From: CAVXUB01 sp963764805
Lineage (GTDB): Bacteria > Actinomycetota > Acidimicrobiia > Acidimicrobiales > Bog-793
DNA: 64,000 bases
Assembly (NCBI GenBank): GCA_963764805.1
Contig: CAVXUB010000006.1
Coordinates: 401,292-465,291, forward strand
Reading direction: 5' to 3'
Below the pieces are notes generated by a model. That model was not told the origin of the DNA. It did not search any database and worked only from the letters and a program-made list of their open reading frames with translations. The position numbers and the translations under genes are program-made. The stretch's first letter is position 1, and each line of letters starts with the position of its first letter. This document shows, one piece after another, positions 26,102 through 34,650 of the stretch.

Positions 26102-26304
26102 GGACCCGCCGGCCGCTCCCCCGGCTGCGGTGTCGGCGCCGCGGCTCGGCAATTCGGGCGGTGCCCTTCGGAGGTGACGGCGCCGCACTCGGGGCAGACG
26201 AGCTCCAGCCAGCACGCGGGGTCCCCACCAAGTTCGGTGTCGGTGGGCCCAAGTTCGGTGTCGGTGGGCCTAGAGGCGTCGTCCGGTCCGTTCGGCGTTG
26301 TCAT
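26098..26304 (-). CDS. Small zinc-ribbon-like protein with an internal duplication
   Basis: 68 residues from ATG 26304. It contains LELVCPECGAVTSEGHRPNCR, a CxxC...HxxxC arrangement suited to one zinc ion. Its N-terminal part holds a perfect duplication GPTDTEL-GPTDTEL from a 21-bp tandem repeat. The TGA overlaps the GTG of the phosphotransferase gene, which argues that it is a real, coupled gene. Function unknown. Confidence 0.45.
   Translation of the reverse strand: MTTPNGPDDASRPTDTELGPTDTELGGDPACWLELVCPECGAVTSEGHRPNCRAAAPTPQPGERPAGP
26230..26271. repeat. 21-bp tandem duplication
   Basis: Two adjacent copies of a 21-bp unit beginning AAGTTCGGTGTCGG (26230-26250 and 26251-26271) differ only at the last base. 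They keep the reading frame of the small zinc-ribbon gene and add seven residues. The near-identity suggests a recent slippage event. Confidence 0.9.
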
Positions 26305-26428
26305 CGGTCCTCGGCCGATTGTGTCACCGGAGCCATTGCCCATGATCGCGCGGCGCAGGGGGACGACGCCGATCCGCGCCCCTTGCTGCACGGCGTTGTA
26401 CAGTTGCCTCGGATCGGTCCAGCTACCT

Positions 26429-26455
26429 GTCTCAATCAATCCAGTCTCAATCAAT
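26429..26455. repeat. 12-bp direct repeat upstream of the acetate transporter gene
   Basis: GTCTCAATCAAT occurs at 26429-26440 and again at 26444-26455, a 15-base period. It lies about 70 bases before the transporter start in an AT-richer stretch and could be a regulator site. It also reads in frame on the opposite strand (LIETGLIETG), so this is not certain. Confidence 0.5.
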
Positions 26456-26521
26456 TGAGCGACCCGTTCTGTATCCGTGGCAGAACGTGCGGGGTTGAGC
26501 GCGGTCGCAGGAGGGATAAAT

Positions 26522-27160
26522 GTGTCCGATACCGGTGATATAACGCCACGCTCAGCCGAGCCTCTGGCGGGTGCGGAGAGCAGGCTGGCAATTGCGCACA
26601 CAGTGGCCGACCCAGCACCTCTGGGCCTCGCTGCGTTCGCAATGACCACCTTTGCCCTCAGCATCGGCAACACGCACGTGTGGCCCCAGGGCGCCGACGC
26701 CGCCCTCGCACTTGCACTGGTCTACGGGGGCTTGGCTCAGCTGCTGGCCGGGATGTGGGAGTTCCGCCGCCGCAACACCTTCGGCGCTCTTGCCTTCTCC
26801 TCGTACGGCGCCTTCTGGATCGCCTACTACGTGTTCGGCAAGTTCGTGGCTCCGGGGGTCACAGCGGCGGACCTGCCGTACGCGGTCGGCGTCTTCCTGC
26901 TGTGTTGGCTGATCTTCACCACCTACATGATCATCCCCGCAACAGGCGTGAGCGGAGCGGTGCTGGCCGTGTTCGTGCTCCTGGCGATCACCTACCTGCT
27001 GCTCACCATCGGCGCCTTCCAGTCCTCGATGGGCTGGAACAAGGCCGGCGGGTGGCTGGGGGTGGCGACAGCGGCCGTGGCGTGGTACACGTCGTTGGCA
27101 GGGGTGACCAACGAGACTCACAAGCGCACGATCTTGCCGGTCTTCCCGCTGTCGAAGTGA
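26522..27160 (+). CDS. Acetate/succinate transporter, AceTr (GPR1/FUN34/YaaH, SatP-like) family
   Basis: 212 residues from GTG 26522 behind GGAGGG with 6-7 bases spacing. The family motif appears as DPAPLGLAAFAMTTFALS (usual form NPAPLGL). Six membrane helices follow, including YGGLAQLLAGMWEFRRRNTFGA and FSSYGAFWIAYYV, both strongly conserved in the family. It exports or imports acetate by proton symport in known members. It is immediately upstream of acs, so it likely brings in the acetate that Acs activates. Confidence 0.88.
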   Translation: MSDTGDITPRSAEPLAGAESRLAIAHTVADPAPLGLAAFAMTTFALSIGNTHVWPQGADAALALALVYGGLAQLLAGMWEFRRRNTFGALAFSSYGAFWIAYYVFGKFVAPGVTAADLPYAVGVFLLCWLIFTTYMIIPATGVSGAVLAVFVLLAITYLLLTIGAFQSSMGWNKAGGWLGVATAAVAWYTSLAGVTNETHKRTILPVFPLSK

Positions 27161-27161
27161 A

Positions 27162-27201
27162 AAGCTCCCCGGGCGGGTGATAAACCCGCCCGGGGGAGCT
27201 T
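27162..27201. terminator. Strong hairpin between the acetate transporter and acs
   Basis: AAGCTCCCCGGGCGGGT (27162-27178) pairs with ACCCGCCCGGGGGAGCTT (27184-27201), leaving a GATAA-type loop and one bulged G. The stem starts 1 base after the transporter stop and ends 21 bases before the acs start. There is no T-tract, so it may stabilise the upstream messenger or attenuate rather than terminate fully. Confidence 0.6.
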
Positions 27202-27222
27202 CGATTCGAGGAGGGACCTGAG

Positions 27223-29334
27223 ATGTCTGACATGGACGAAGTATCGGAAGCCCAGATCGCCGTCCACTGGCGCGAGGAGGAGTACTACGACCCTCCGAAG
27301 AGCTTCGTGGCCCAGGCGAACGGTTCCGACCCGGCGATCTTCGAGCGGTTCACGGAGGACAAGTTCCCGCAGTGTTTCGAGGAGTACGCCGAACTGCTCA
27401 GCTGGGACGAGCGCTGGCACACCGCGCTCGACACCAGCAATCCGCCGTTCTGGAAGTGGTGGGTGGGCGGCCGGCTCAACGCCTGCTTCAACTGTGTCGA
27501 CCGCCATCTCGAGACGAGCGCCTCGAAGCCGGCGCTGATCTGGGTTCCCGAGCCGGAGGACGACCAGACCGTCGAGGTCACCTACCAGGAGCTCTACGAC
27601 CGGGTCAACGAGTTCGCGGCGCTGCTGCGCGACGTGTTCGGCGTGCAGGCAGGCGACAGGGTCACACTCCAACTGCCGATGGTGCCAGAGCTCCCCATCA
27701 CGATGCTCGCCTGCGCCCGCCTGGGAGCGATCCACTCGCAGGTGTTCGCGGGGTTCTCCGGGGCGGCGTGTGGTGAGCGGGCGGCGGATGCCGACAGCCA
27801 CTTGCTGATCACCATGGACGGCTTCTATCGAAACGGCGACCTCCTCGACCACAAGGTCAAGGCCGACGAAGCGGTGGAGCGGGCCGCAAGCCTCGGCACG
27901 ACGATCGACAAGGTCCTCGTCTGGCGGCGTCACCCGGGCGAGTACGCCTCGAAGCACCCGATGGTCGAGGGTCGCGACCAGTTCGTCGACGAGCTGCTGC
28001 CGCAAGTGGCCGGCCGGAAGGTTGACCCGGTCTCGATGCCCGCCGAGGCGCCGCTCTTCCTCATGTACACGAGCGGCACCACCGGCAAGCCCAAGGGGTG
28101 CCAGCACTCGACCGGTGGCTACCTCTCCTACGTTGCAGGCACGTCCAAGTACTACCAGGACATCCATCCTGACGACGTCTACTGGTGCTGCGCCGACATC
28201 GGGTGGATCACAGGCCACTCCTACATCGTCTACGGACCGCTGGCGCTCGGGACGACGAGCGTGATGTACGAGGGCGTGCCGACCTATCCCGACGCCGGCC
28301 GTTGCTGGCGCATCGCCGAGCGCCTCGGTGTGGACATCTTCCATACCGCACCGACGACGGTCCGGATGCTGCGCAAGGTCGGCCCCGATGAGCCTGCCAA
28401 GTACGACTACCACTTCAAGCACATGACGACGGTCGGCGAGCCGATCGAGCCCGAGGTGTGGCGTTGGTACTTCAACGTCGTCGGCAAGGGCGAGGCGGTG
28501 ATCGTGGACACCTGGTGGCAGACCGAGACCGGCGGCTTCCTCGGCAGCGTGCTGCCGGGCCTGCAGCCGATGAAGCCTGGGAGCTGCGGACCTGGCGTGC
28601 TCGGGGTGTTCCCCGTCATCTACGACGAGGAGGGCAAGGAGGTGCCGGCAGGCTCCGGCCGGGCCGGCAACATCTGCATCCGCAATCCGTGGCCGGGGGT
28701 GTTCCAGGGGATCTGGAAGCAGCCGGAGCGCTTTGTGGAGACCTACTACGCCAAGTACTGCCGCGACAAGTCCAGCACCGACTGGCACGACTGGCCCTAC
28801 TTCGCAGGGGACGGTGCGCTCGAGGCCTCTGACGGCTACTTCCGGATACTCGGTCGCGTCGACGACGTGATCAACGTCGCCGGCCATCGGCTCGGCACGA
28901 AGGAGCTCGAGTCCGCCGCTCTCGTCGTCGATGTCGTGGCCGAGGCCGCGGCCGTTCCGATGCTCGACGAGATGCGGGGGCGGGTGGTGGAGATGTACGT
29001 CTCCCTCAAGCCCGGTTCCAACGTCAGCAGCGACGAAGCGGCGCGCCTCGTGACGGAGGCGATCGAGACCGAGATCGGCAAGATCGCCCGGCCGAAGAAC
29101 GTGTGGATCGTGCCGGACATGCCGAAGACGCGCTCCGGCAAGATCATGCGTCGCGTGATCGCTGCGGTGTCCAACTTCACCGACATCGGCGACGTCGCCA
29201 CCCTCGCCAACCCCGAGATCGTGGAGAGCATCCGCCAGCAGGTGCAAGCGGCAAAGATGGCAAAGGGCGACGTCCCGCGCGAGCTCACCGAGGCCGAGCG
29301 GGAGGAGATCGCCCATTACGGAGACGTCAGCTGA
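27223..29334 (+). CDS. acs: Acetyl-CoA synthetase (AMP-forming)
   Basis: 703 residues, intact. It converts acetate, ATP and CoA to acetyl-CoA. The P-loop-like YTSGTTGKPKGCQHS is at about residues 282-296, the TWWQTETGG adenylate motif near 430, GRVDDVINVAGHRLGTKELES near 545 and the acetylatable lysine motif PKTRSGKIMRR near 636-646. It is slightly longer than E. coli Acs, with an extended N-terminus (MDEVSEAQIAVHWREEEYY). Start at ATG 27223 after GGAGGGACCTGAG. It follows the acetate transporter and precedes a second small membrane protein. Confidence 0.95.
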   Translation: MSDMDEVSEAQIAVHWREEEYYDPPKSFVAQANGSDPAIFERFTEDKFPQCFEEYAELLSWDERWHTALDTSNPPFWKWWVGGRLNACFNCVDRHLETSASKPALIWVPEPEDDQTVEVTYQELYDRVNEFAALLRDVFGVQAGDRVTLQLPMVPELPITMLACARLGAIHSQVFAGFSGAACGERAADADSHLLITMDGFYRNGDLLDHKVKADEAVERAASLGTTIDKVLVWRRHPGEYASKHPMVEGRDQFVDELLPQVAGRKVDPVSMPAEAPLFLMYTSGTTGKPKGCQHSTGGYLSYVAGTSKYYQDIHPDDVYWCCADIGWITGHSYIVYGPLALGTTSVMYEGVPTYPDAGRCWRIAERLGVDIFHTAPTTVRMLRKVGPDEPAKYDYHFKHMTTVGEPIEPEVWRWYFNVVGKGEAVIVDTWWQTETGGFLGSVLPGLQPMKPGSCGPGVLGVFPVIYDEEGKEVPAGSGRAGNICIRNPWPGVFQGIWKQPERFVETYYAKYCRDKSSTDWHDWPYFAGDGALEASDGYFRILGRVDDVINVAGHRLGTKELESAALVVDVVAEAAAVPMLDEMRGRVVEMYVSLKPGSNVSSDEAARLVTEAIETEIGKIARPKNVWIVPDMPKTRSGKIMRRVIAAVSNFTDIGDVATLANPEIVESIRQQVQAAKMAKGDVPRELTEAEREEIAHYGDVS

Positions 29335-29621
29335 GCGCATAGTCCGGGGCGACCCGGCGCGGTCCCGGGGCGGAGGCGGCCCGATGCGGATCGCGTAGCG
29401 GACCACCAAGGAGCGGGAGCCCGCTCGGCGAAGCAACCCTGGGCTGCGCCCTGTGAAGAGTCGCAGCACGATACTGTCGGGTTGCGAGCTTGACGATGGT
29501 CGGCTGCCGGTGTCGCCGGGTGTGACAACACCGACAGCGCGGGCGCATCGCTGAACTCAGAACGTGCCCAGTCGCGGCACGAGGGGTTCGTGCGCGGCTG
29601 TCATGTCGGAAGGAGGACGTG
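29335..29621. other. Gene-free stretch with a strong ribosome site at its end
   Basis: No credible gene is found on either strand. A TTGACG hexamer near 29490 could be a -35 element but lacks a clear -10. GGAAGGAGG at about 29608-29616 is a strong ribosome site for the next gene. Confidence 0.5.
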
Positions 29622-30206
29622 ATGGTGACCTTCGCAGCCTCTGCCTTCCCGCCGATCGCGCTCGGCTTTTTCGGCCTCGGGACCGGGTACCTGATCTACG
29701 GCCCGCAAGAGCTGGCGCACTGGCCGCAACGGGATGACAGAGTCGACCGGGCCACGGGGGTCTGGGGAGTGTGGATGCCTGGCTTCTGCCAGCTGCTCAC
29801 CGGGCTCATCCTGTTCATCGGCCTGACGTGGCTACAGGTGTTCACGAAGTCTCCGCCGCTCTACATGGCCGCGCTTGCCTTCTCTGCCTACGGGATCCAC
29901 TGGTTCGCGATCGGCTGGAACCGCTATCGCAACCACGACCCCCGTACGAATGCGGGCATGTGCGTCGCATACATGGTCATCTCGGCGATGGGGGCGAATG
30001 TCTTCTTCGACATCGCCGACTGGCCGCTGGGCCTGCTTTTCCTCGGGCTGTTCGCCATCTATTTCAGCGATTTCTTTGCCGCCATCGGGGTCAGCCTCGG
30101 CGAGCGTGCCCTCGGTTTCTTCCACATTGCGACGGGTGGATGGCTGATGTACCTGGCCTACGCCTCGACCGTGGACTTCGCACTCGGCTGGCACTGGCGG
30201 ATATAG
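29622..30206 (+). CDS. Six-helix membrane protein, AceTr-like
   Basis: 194 residues from ATG 29622 behind GGAAGGAGG. Six hydrophobic helices. ALGFFGLGTGYLIYGPQEL, MPGFCQLLTGLILFIGLTW, ALAFSAYGIHWFAIGWNRY and GLFAIYFSDFFAAIG follow the spacing of AceTr proteins, but the NPAPLGL signature is missing. It may be a diverged acetate or short-chain acid channel paired with acs. It ends 9 bases before the molybdopterin enzyme, so the two are probably co-transcribed. Confidence 0.6.
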   Translation: MVTFAASAFPPIALGFFGLGTGYLIYGPQELAHWPQRDDRVDRATGVWGVWMPGFCQLLTGLILFIGLTWLQVFTKSPPLYMAALAFSAYGIHWFAIGWNRYRNHDPRTNAGMCVAYMVISAMGANVFFDIADWPLGLLFLGLFAIYFSDFFAAIGVSLGERALGFFHIATGGWLMYLAYASTVDFALGWHWRI

Positions 30207-30215
30207 GTTCGATCC

Positions 30216-32507
30216 ATGGCTGAGCGGGAGACACGAGAGCGAACGGCACAAGAAAGTGTGCAGGTAGGTCCACCCGAGAAGACAGCTGCCGGGATCCCGG
30301 CCATAGCTGTCACCCTGCGGTACGCGATGGAGCAGATGGGGCTGCGCCGGAGCGGCAAGACGCTCCTGTCGTTGAACCACGCCGACGGATTCGACTGCCC
30401 GAGCTGCGCCTGGCCGGATCCTGACCCGGAGCACCGCAGCCTGGCCGAGTTCTGCGAGAACGGTGCCAAGGCGGTGGCCTGGGAGGCGACCCGCAGGCGC
30501 GTCGACCCGGGCTTCTTCGCGGCGCATTCGGTCTCGGAACTGCGCCAGTGGGACGGCCACACGCTGGAGGCGAGGGGCCGGCTCGTGGAGCCGATGTACC
30601 TGGCGCCCGGGGGCACCCATTACACGCCGATCTCTTGGGGCGACGCTCTGGCGCTCGTGGCGGACCGCTTGAAGGCGATGGCTGACCCCAACAGGGCCGT
30701 CTTCTACACGAGCGGCCGCGCCAGCAACGAGGCCGCCTTCGCGTACCAGCTGCTCGCAAGGCGCCTCGGTACCAACAACCTCCCCGACTGCTCGAACATG
30801 TGCCACGAGTCGAGCGGTTCGGCCCTTGCGCAGGTGATCGGGGTGGGGAAGGGGATGGTCACCCTCTCGGACATCGAAGACCACGCCGACCTGATCATGA
30901 TCGCCGGCCAGAACCCGGGCTCGAACCACCCGCGCATGCTCAGCGCCCTCGAGCGGGCAAAACGCCGCGGCGCTCGCATCGTGGCCATCAATCCCCTGCC
31001 CGAGGCCGGCTTCACCACGTTTCGCAATCCACAGACCGCCAGGGGACTGGTCGGGCGAGGTACGCCGCTCGCCGACCGCATCCTCCCGATCCGTGTGAAC
31101 GGCGATATGGCGCTCTTCGCCGGGCTGAACAAGGCATTGCTCGAGCGCGAGGACGAGCAGCCCGGGACCGTCGTCGACGGTGACTTCGTGGACCGGTACT
31201 GCGAAGGTTTCGAGGCCGCGGCCGAGGCGTGGCGGGGGCTCGACTGGTCACAGCTCGAGACGTTGAGCGGTCTCCAACGAGGGCAGATCGTCCAGCTCGC
31301 CGACGAGGTCGTCCGCGCCAAGAGCGTGATCGTCTGCTGGGCCATGGGCCTCACGCAACACCGGAACGCGGTCCCGACGATCCGGGAGGTGGCGAACTTC
31401 CTCCTGCTGCGCGGGAACATCGGGCGACCCGGCGCCGGTCCCGCGCCGATCAGGGGACACAGCAACGTCCAGGGCGACCGGACCATGGGGATCTGGGAGA
31501 AGATGCCCGATTCCTTCCTCGACAAGCTGGCCTCGGAGTTCGGTTTCGAGCCTCCACGCGAGCACGGGGTGGACACCGTCGACGCCATCCGGGCCATGCG
31601 CGACGGCAATGTCGACGTCTTCTTCGCCCTCGGTGGGAACTTCGCCAGCGCGACCCCCGACACCGCCGTCACCGAGGCGGCGCTCGCCAACTGCAAGCTG
31701 ACGGTCCACGTGGCGACCAAGCTCAACCGATCCCACGTCTGCCATGGCCGGGAGTCGTTGCTCCTGCCCTGCCTCGGCCGGACCGAGCAGGACGTACAGG
31801 CCGGGGGCGAGCAGTTCGTCACCGTCGAGGACTCGATGGCGATGGTCCATTCCTCGCGAGGGCGCCTCGAGCCGGTCTCGGACCAGGTCCGCAGCGAGGT
31901 GGCGATCGTCACCGGGCTCGGGCACGCGCTCTTCGGCGACGACGTCGGCTGGCGCCGGATGGGAAATGACTACGGGCTGATACGCAAGCACATCGAGCAC
32001 GTCGTGCCGGGCTTCCATGCCTTCGAACAGCGGGTCAGCGAGCCGGGCGGTTTCGCGCTCCCGCGCGGGCCACACGACTCGAGGACCTTCCCCACGCCTA
32101 CCGGCAAGGCGCAGTTCACCGTCAACGAGCTGACCGCGGTCGAGGTTCCGGCCGGTCATCTGCTCCTCCAGACTGTCCGCTCCCACGACCAGTTCAACAC
32201 CACCATCTACGGGCTCGACGACCGCTACCGGGGGGTGAAGGGCGGCCGGAAGGTGGTGTTCGTGAACCCGGACGACATGCACGTGCTCGGTCTCAAAGAC
32301 GGCGAGATGGTGGACGTGGTGAGCGTCTGGTCGGACGGCGAGCGTCGCGCCAGGGGCTTCCGGGTGATCGACTACCCGACTGCCCGAGGCTGCGTGGCCG
32401 CTTACTTCCCCGAAGCCAACGTGCTCGTACCGCTCGATTCGACGGCTGAGACGAGCAACACGCCGGCGTTCAAGTCGGTCGTCGTGCGGCTCGAGCCGGC
32501 AACCTGA
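30216..32507 (+). CDS. Molybdopterin oxidoreductase, YdeP/FdhF-like family
   Basis: 763 residues, intact. LNHADGFDCPSCAWPDP has the two-cysteine site of the YdeP group in place of the four-cysteine 4Fe-4S motif of formate dehydrogenases. FYTSGRASNEAAFAYQLLAR, CSNMCHESSG, LIMIAGQNPGSNHPRML and GGNFASATPD are molybdopterin-guanine-dinucleotide contacts. The C-terminal domain includes VRSHDQFNTTIYGLDDRYRG. No selenocysteine codon is visible at the active position. E. coli YdeP aids acid resistance, but its chemistry is unknown. Here it follows an acetate-activation module, so weak-acid metabolism or stress is a reasonable guess. Confidence 0.8.
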   Translation: MAERETRERTAQESVQVGPPEKTAAGIPAIAVTLRYAMEQMGLRRSGKTLLSLNHADGFDCPSCAWPDPDPEHRSLAEFCENGAKAVAWEATRRRVDPGFFAAHSVSELRQWDGHTLEARGRLVEPMYLAPGGTHYTPISWGDALALVADRLKAMADPNRAVFYTSGRASNEAAFAYQLLARRLGTNNLPDCSNMCHESSGSALAQVIGVGKGMVTLSDIEDHADLIMIAGQNPGSNHPRMLSALERAKRRGARIVAINPLPEAGFTTFRNPQTARGLVGRGTPLADRILPIRVNGDMALFAGLNKALLEREDEQPGTVVDGDFVDRYCEGFEAAAEAWRGLDWSQLETLSGLQRGQIVQLADEVVRAKSVIVCWAMGLTQHRNAVPTIREVANFLLLRGNIGRPGAGPAPIRGHSNVQGDRTMGIWEKMPDSFLDKLASEFGFEPPREHGVDTVDAIRAMRDGNVDVFFALGGNFASATPDTAVTEAALANCKLTVHVATKLNRSHVCHGRESLLLPCLGRTEQDVQAGGEQFVTVEDSMAMVHSSRGRLEPVSDQVRSEVAIVTGLGHALFGDDVGWRRMGNDYGLIRKHIEHVVPGFHAFEQRVSEPGGFALPRGPHDSRTFPTPTGKAQFTVNELTAVEVPAGHLLLQTVRSHDQFNTTIYGLDDRYRGVKGGRKVVFVNPDDMHVLGLKDGEMVDVVSVWSDGERRARGFRVIDYPTARGCVAAYFPEANVLVPLDSTAETSNTPAFKSVVVRLEPAT

Positions 32508-32617
32508 GGGCGCCGAGCTCGAAGTCGGCTAGCCAGTAGTTCAAGGGGTCGTGGCGCCGACTGGACATCCCGTCGTTCCAGCCGGCGTCACCTCCTCGTG
32601 CTACATCTCCCAGCGGG

Positions 32618-33910
32618 CTAGCCGAGCTTCAGGTGGCTGACGAGCCGAAGGGTGTTGCCGGTGTGCGGGAAGCTGGTGAACGTCCCGTATCCGACCAGCG
32701 TCGCGAGGCCTCCCGAGGCACCGATCACATGGAACGAACCGGTCGTCACTCCGTGGGATGTGACCGTGGCCTGGGCGAGAATCACGACCGTCCCGCTCTG
32801 ACCATCGAAACCGCAGCTGCACACGTCCTCGACGTTGAGAGAAGCGGAGTGGTCCGGCCAGATCGTTATCGCCGCCTTCTCCTTGGCGGTGCCGACCAGG
32901 CCGAACCCGGTCAGGACCGCCGTGCCCTTGGCGGCCAGCAGCGTGTCACCAGAGGACGTCACCCCTAGCACCACCGACTTCGTCTTGCTCCTGTGGGTGC
33001 CCACGTACCGGCCGAGCGTGGAAGCCTTCACCGAGATGTGCTCGAGCACTCCTGGCAGCTCGTTGCGCCTGACCACTCCGAACCCGCACTGGCCGAAGGC
33101 CGCACCGGTCACGACGTTGGATGGGGCGCCGGAGTCACCGAACCGGACGGACGGAATGTTGTAGTTGCACCTCAGGTTGCCGCCGATGAGGTTGCCGACC
33201 ATCTCGTTGCCGTCAGGATCGCCCATGGTGTTGGCGACGAACGTGGCGTTGCCTTCGGCTTGAACGCTGATAGCTCCGAACCAGCAAGTTTGGATGCCGG
33301 ACACGTTGATGTTGCCGCCCACTGAGATGTTCTCGTAGTCCGAGTACACCGGCAAAGGCACACCGGGCCCTTCACCGTTGGCCAGCAACGGGTCCGAGAG
33401 CCAAAGCTTCGGTTCTTTCGTGCAGGACAGGCCACCGCCACCACCGACCTGGGAGACGCTGCCTCCGATGGACGTCGAGTGGATGTTGACGGCCAGCGGC
33501 TCGGTTGCCTTGACGTTGCCGACGACAGTGTCGTAGGTGAAGGCAGCCGGGCAGGCGATGAACGGGGAGCACCCCAGGAACAGAACCGCTCCCTTGCCGA
33601 CCGAGATGTTCCCTCCGACGGCGACGGTCGCTGGAAGCAGCGGTGTGCTCGCCGGATCACCCGGTGCCGTGGCATCGAGCAACGAGTGGGGATCGACCGT
33701 CAGGTCGTGCTGGATGACAACATTGCCTGCAGGCATGTAACAGACCCCTGCCACCGTGACGCTTGCGTAGGTGCCGGCAGGTATGTTCCCGCCGGAACAG
33801 GTGTATGCGCCCGGCGTGTGGTTGACGGGCAAAGCGCCCGCTGCCGGCAACCCGATGAATCCCGCGACCGCCATGAACGCCAATACCGATATGACTCGTA
33901 TTGCCTTCAT
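32618..33910 (-). CDS. Secreted protein, probable beta-helix, unknown function
   Basis: 430 residues from ATG 33910 behind GGAGGGGC. Signal peptide MKAIRVISVLAFMAVAGFIGL with cleavage near AAGA. The mature protein has repeated short units containing VGGNI, IGGSV, VGGNINVSG, IGGNLRC, each with a Gly-Gly-Asn/Ser turn. This suggests a right-handed parallel beta-helix like those of surface polysaccharide-active or adhesive proteins. Several cysteines are spaced along it. No catalytic signature is recognised. It converges with the oxidoreductase gene; the 110 bases between hold nothing clear. Confidence 0.65.
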   Translation of the reverse strand: MKAIRVISVLAFMAVAGFIGLPAAGALPVNHTPGAYTCSGGNIPAGTYASVTVAGVCYMPAGNVVIQHDLTVDPHSLLDATAPGDPASTPLLPATVAVGGNISVGKGAVLFLGCSPFIACPAAFTYDTVVGNVKATEPLAVNIHSTSIGGSVSQVGGGGGLSCTKEPKLWLSDPLLANGEGPGVPLPVYSDYENISVGGNINVSGIQTCWFGAISVQAEGNATFVANTMGDPDGNEMVGNLIGGNLRCNYNIPSVRFGDSGAPSNVVTGAAFGQCGFGVVRRNELPGVLEHISVKASTLGRYVGTHRSKTKSVVLGVTSSGDTLLAAKGTAVLTGFGLVGTAKEKAAITIWPDHSASLNVEDVCSCGFDGQSGTVVILAQATVTSHGVTTGSFHVIGASGGLATLVGYGTFTSFPHTGNTLRLVSHLKLG

Positions 33911-34069
33911 TGCCCCTCCTAATGCAACTGTTTGCACGGTGCACGCTACAACCGCTGCCAGGTGGCAACAAGAGGGAAAAAGGCTGGTCAGCAGTCCTTA
34001 TTACGGACGATCCGTGGGATCGCGACCACCCTTAGCAATGGCGACCCGAACGAGCGAGGCGCTGGACGG

Positions 34070-34396
34070 CTACCGGCTGATGTGGTCCTGGAGGATGCGC
34101 TCGACCGCCTCGGCATCGTCCGGAGTGATCGTCGGCCTGACCCGCCGACCAAGATCCAGCTCGAGAGCCATCGTCTTGTTGGGACGGCGGGTGTCTAGGT
34201 TCCACCAATGAACGAAGTCGCCGCTGCCCCAGATCCGCCAGCGGCCGTTGACCACACCGGTGAGGGGCCGGGGCACCACCGCCTTGATGCGCGAATAGAG
34301 GATCGACTTGGATCCTCCCCACGGGTAGTACCAACCGATCCTGATGCTGGTCGAGTCGCACGCGATGCGTCCGTCGTCGTACAGGGGTGCCGCCAC
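34070..34396 (-). CDS. Small PH-like domain protein, unknown function
   Basis: 108 residues from GTG 34396 behind GGAGGCAAGAC. Sequence pattern LYDDGRIACDSTSIRIGWYYPWGGSKSILYSRIKAV and then GRWRIWGSGDFVHWWNLD resembles bacterial pleckstrin-homology-like domains. The tail VRPTITPDDAEAVERILQDHIS is a helix that closes the fold. It is divergent from the ion channel gene. The 254 bases between (34397-34650) show no gene or clear promoter. Confidence 0.55.
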   Translation of the reverse strand: MAAPLYDDGRIACDSTSIRIGWYYPWGGSKSILYSRIKAVVPRPLTGVVNGRWRIWGSGDFVHWWNLDTRRPNKTMALELDLGRRVRPTITPDDAEAVERILQDHISR

Positions 34397-34650
34397 GTCT
34401 TGCCTCCTTCGGGACAGCTCAAGTCTTGCACGATCAGCGGCCTGCTCCCTGGATAAAGCGCTCTACTCCCGGGTATCGCGAGTGGCAGCCGCTCATCCAG
34501 TGGCAGCCGCAAGCCTCCCGACGCTGTTGCCTGACCGCCAGCCGGAGCCCCAACAAGGATCCACGCCATCAACACGCCTGTCAGCCCTGTGACCGCACGT
34601 GGCTCCGACGACTGTCCCGTGCCGCCCAGGTGGCCAGCTGCCGGCAGACG

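Noticed and set aside
26098..26673. 191-codon version of the small zinc-ribbon gene
   Set aside because: The upstream part runs antisense to the acetate transporter start and its promoter; the 68-codon version from ATG 26304 is the credible gene.
27118..29469. 783-codon open frame antisense to acs
   Set aside because: It is the mirror of a strongly coding, intact acs gene; its composition (HDVGVEG-type, Arg/His-rich) and absence of any family pattern mark it as a high-GC shadow.
29832..30929. 365-codon minus-strand frame opposite the membrane protein and oxidoreductase
   Set aside because: Both plus-strand genes have clear family signatures here; the antisense frame has none.
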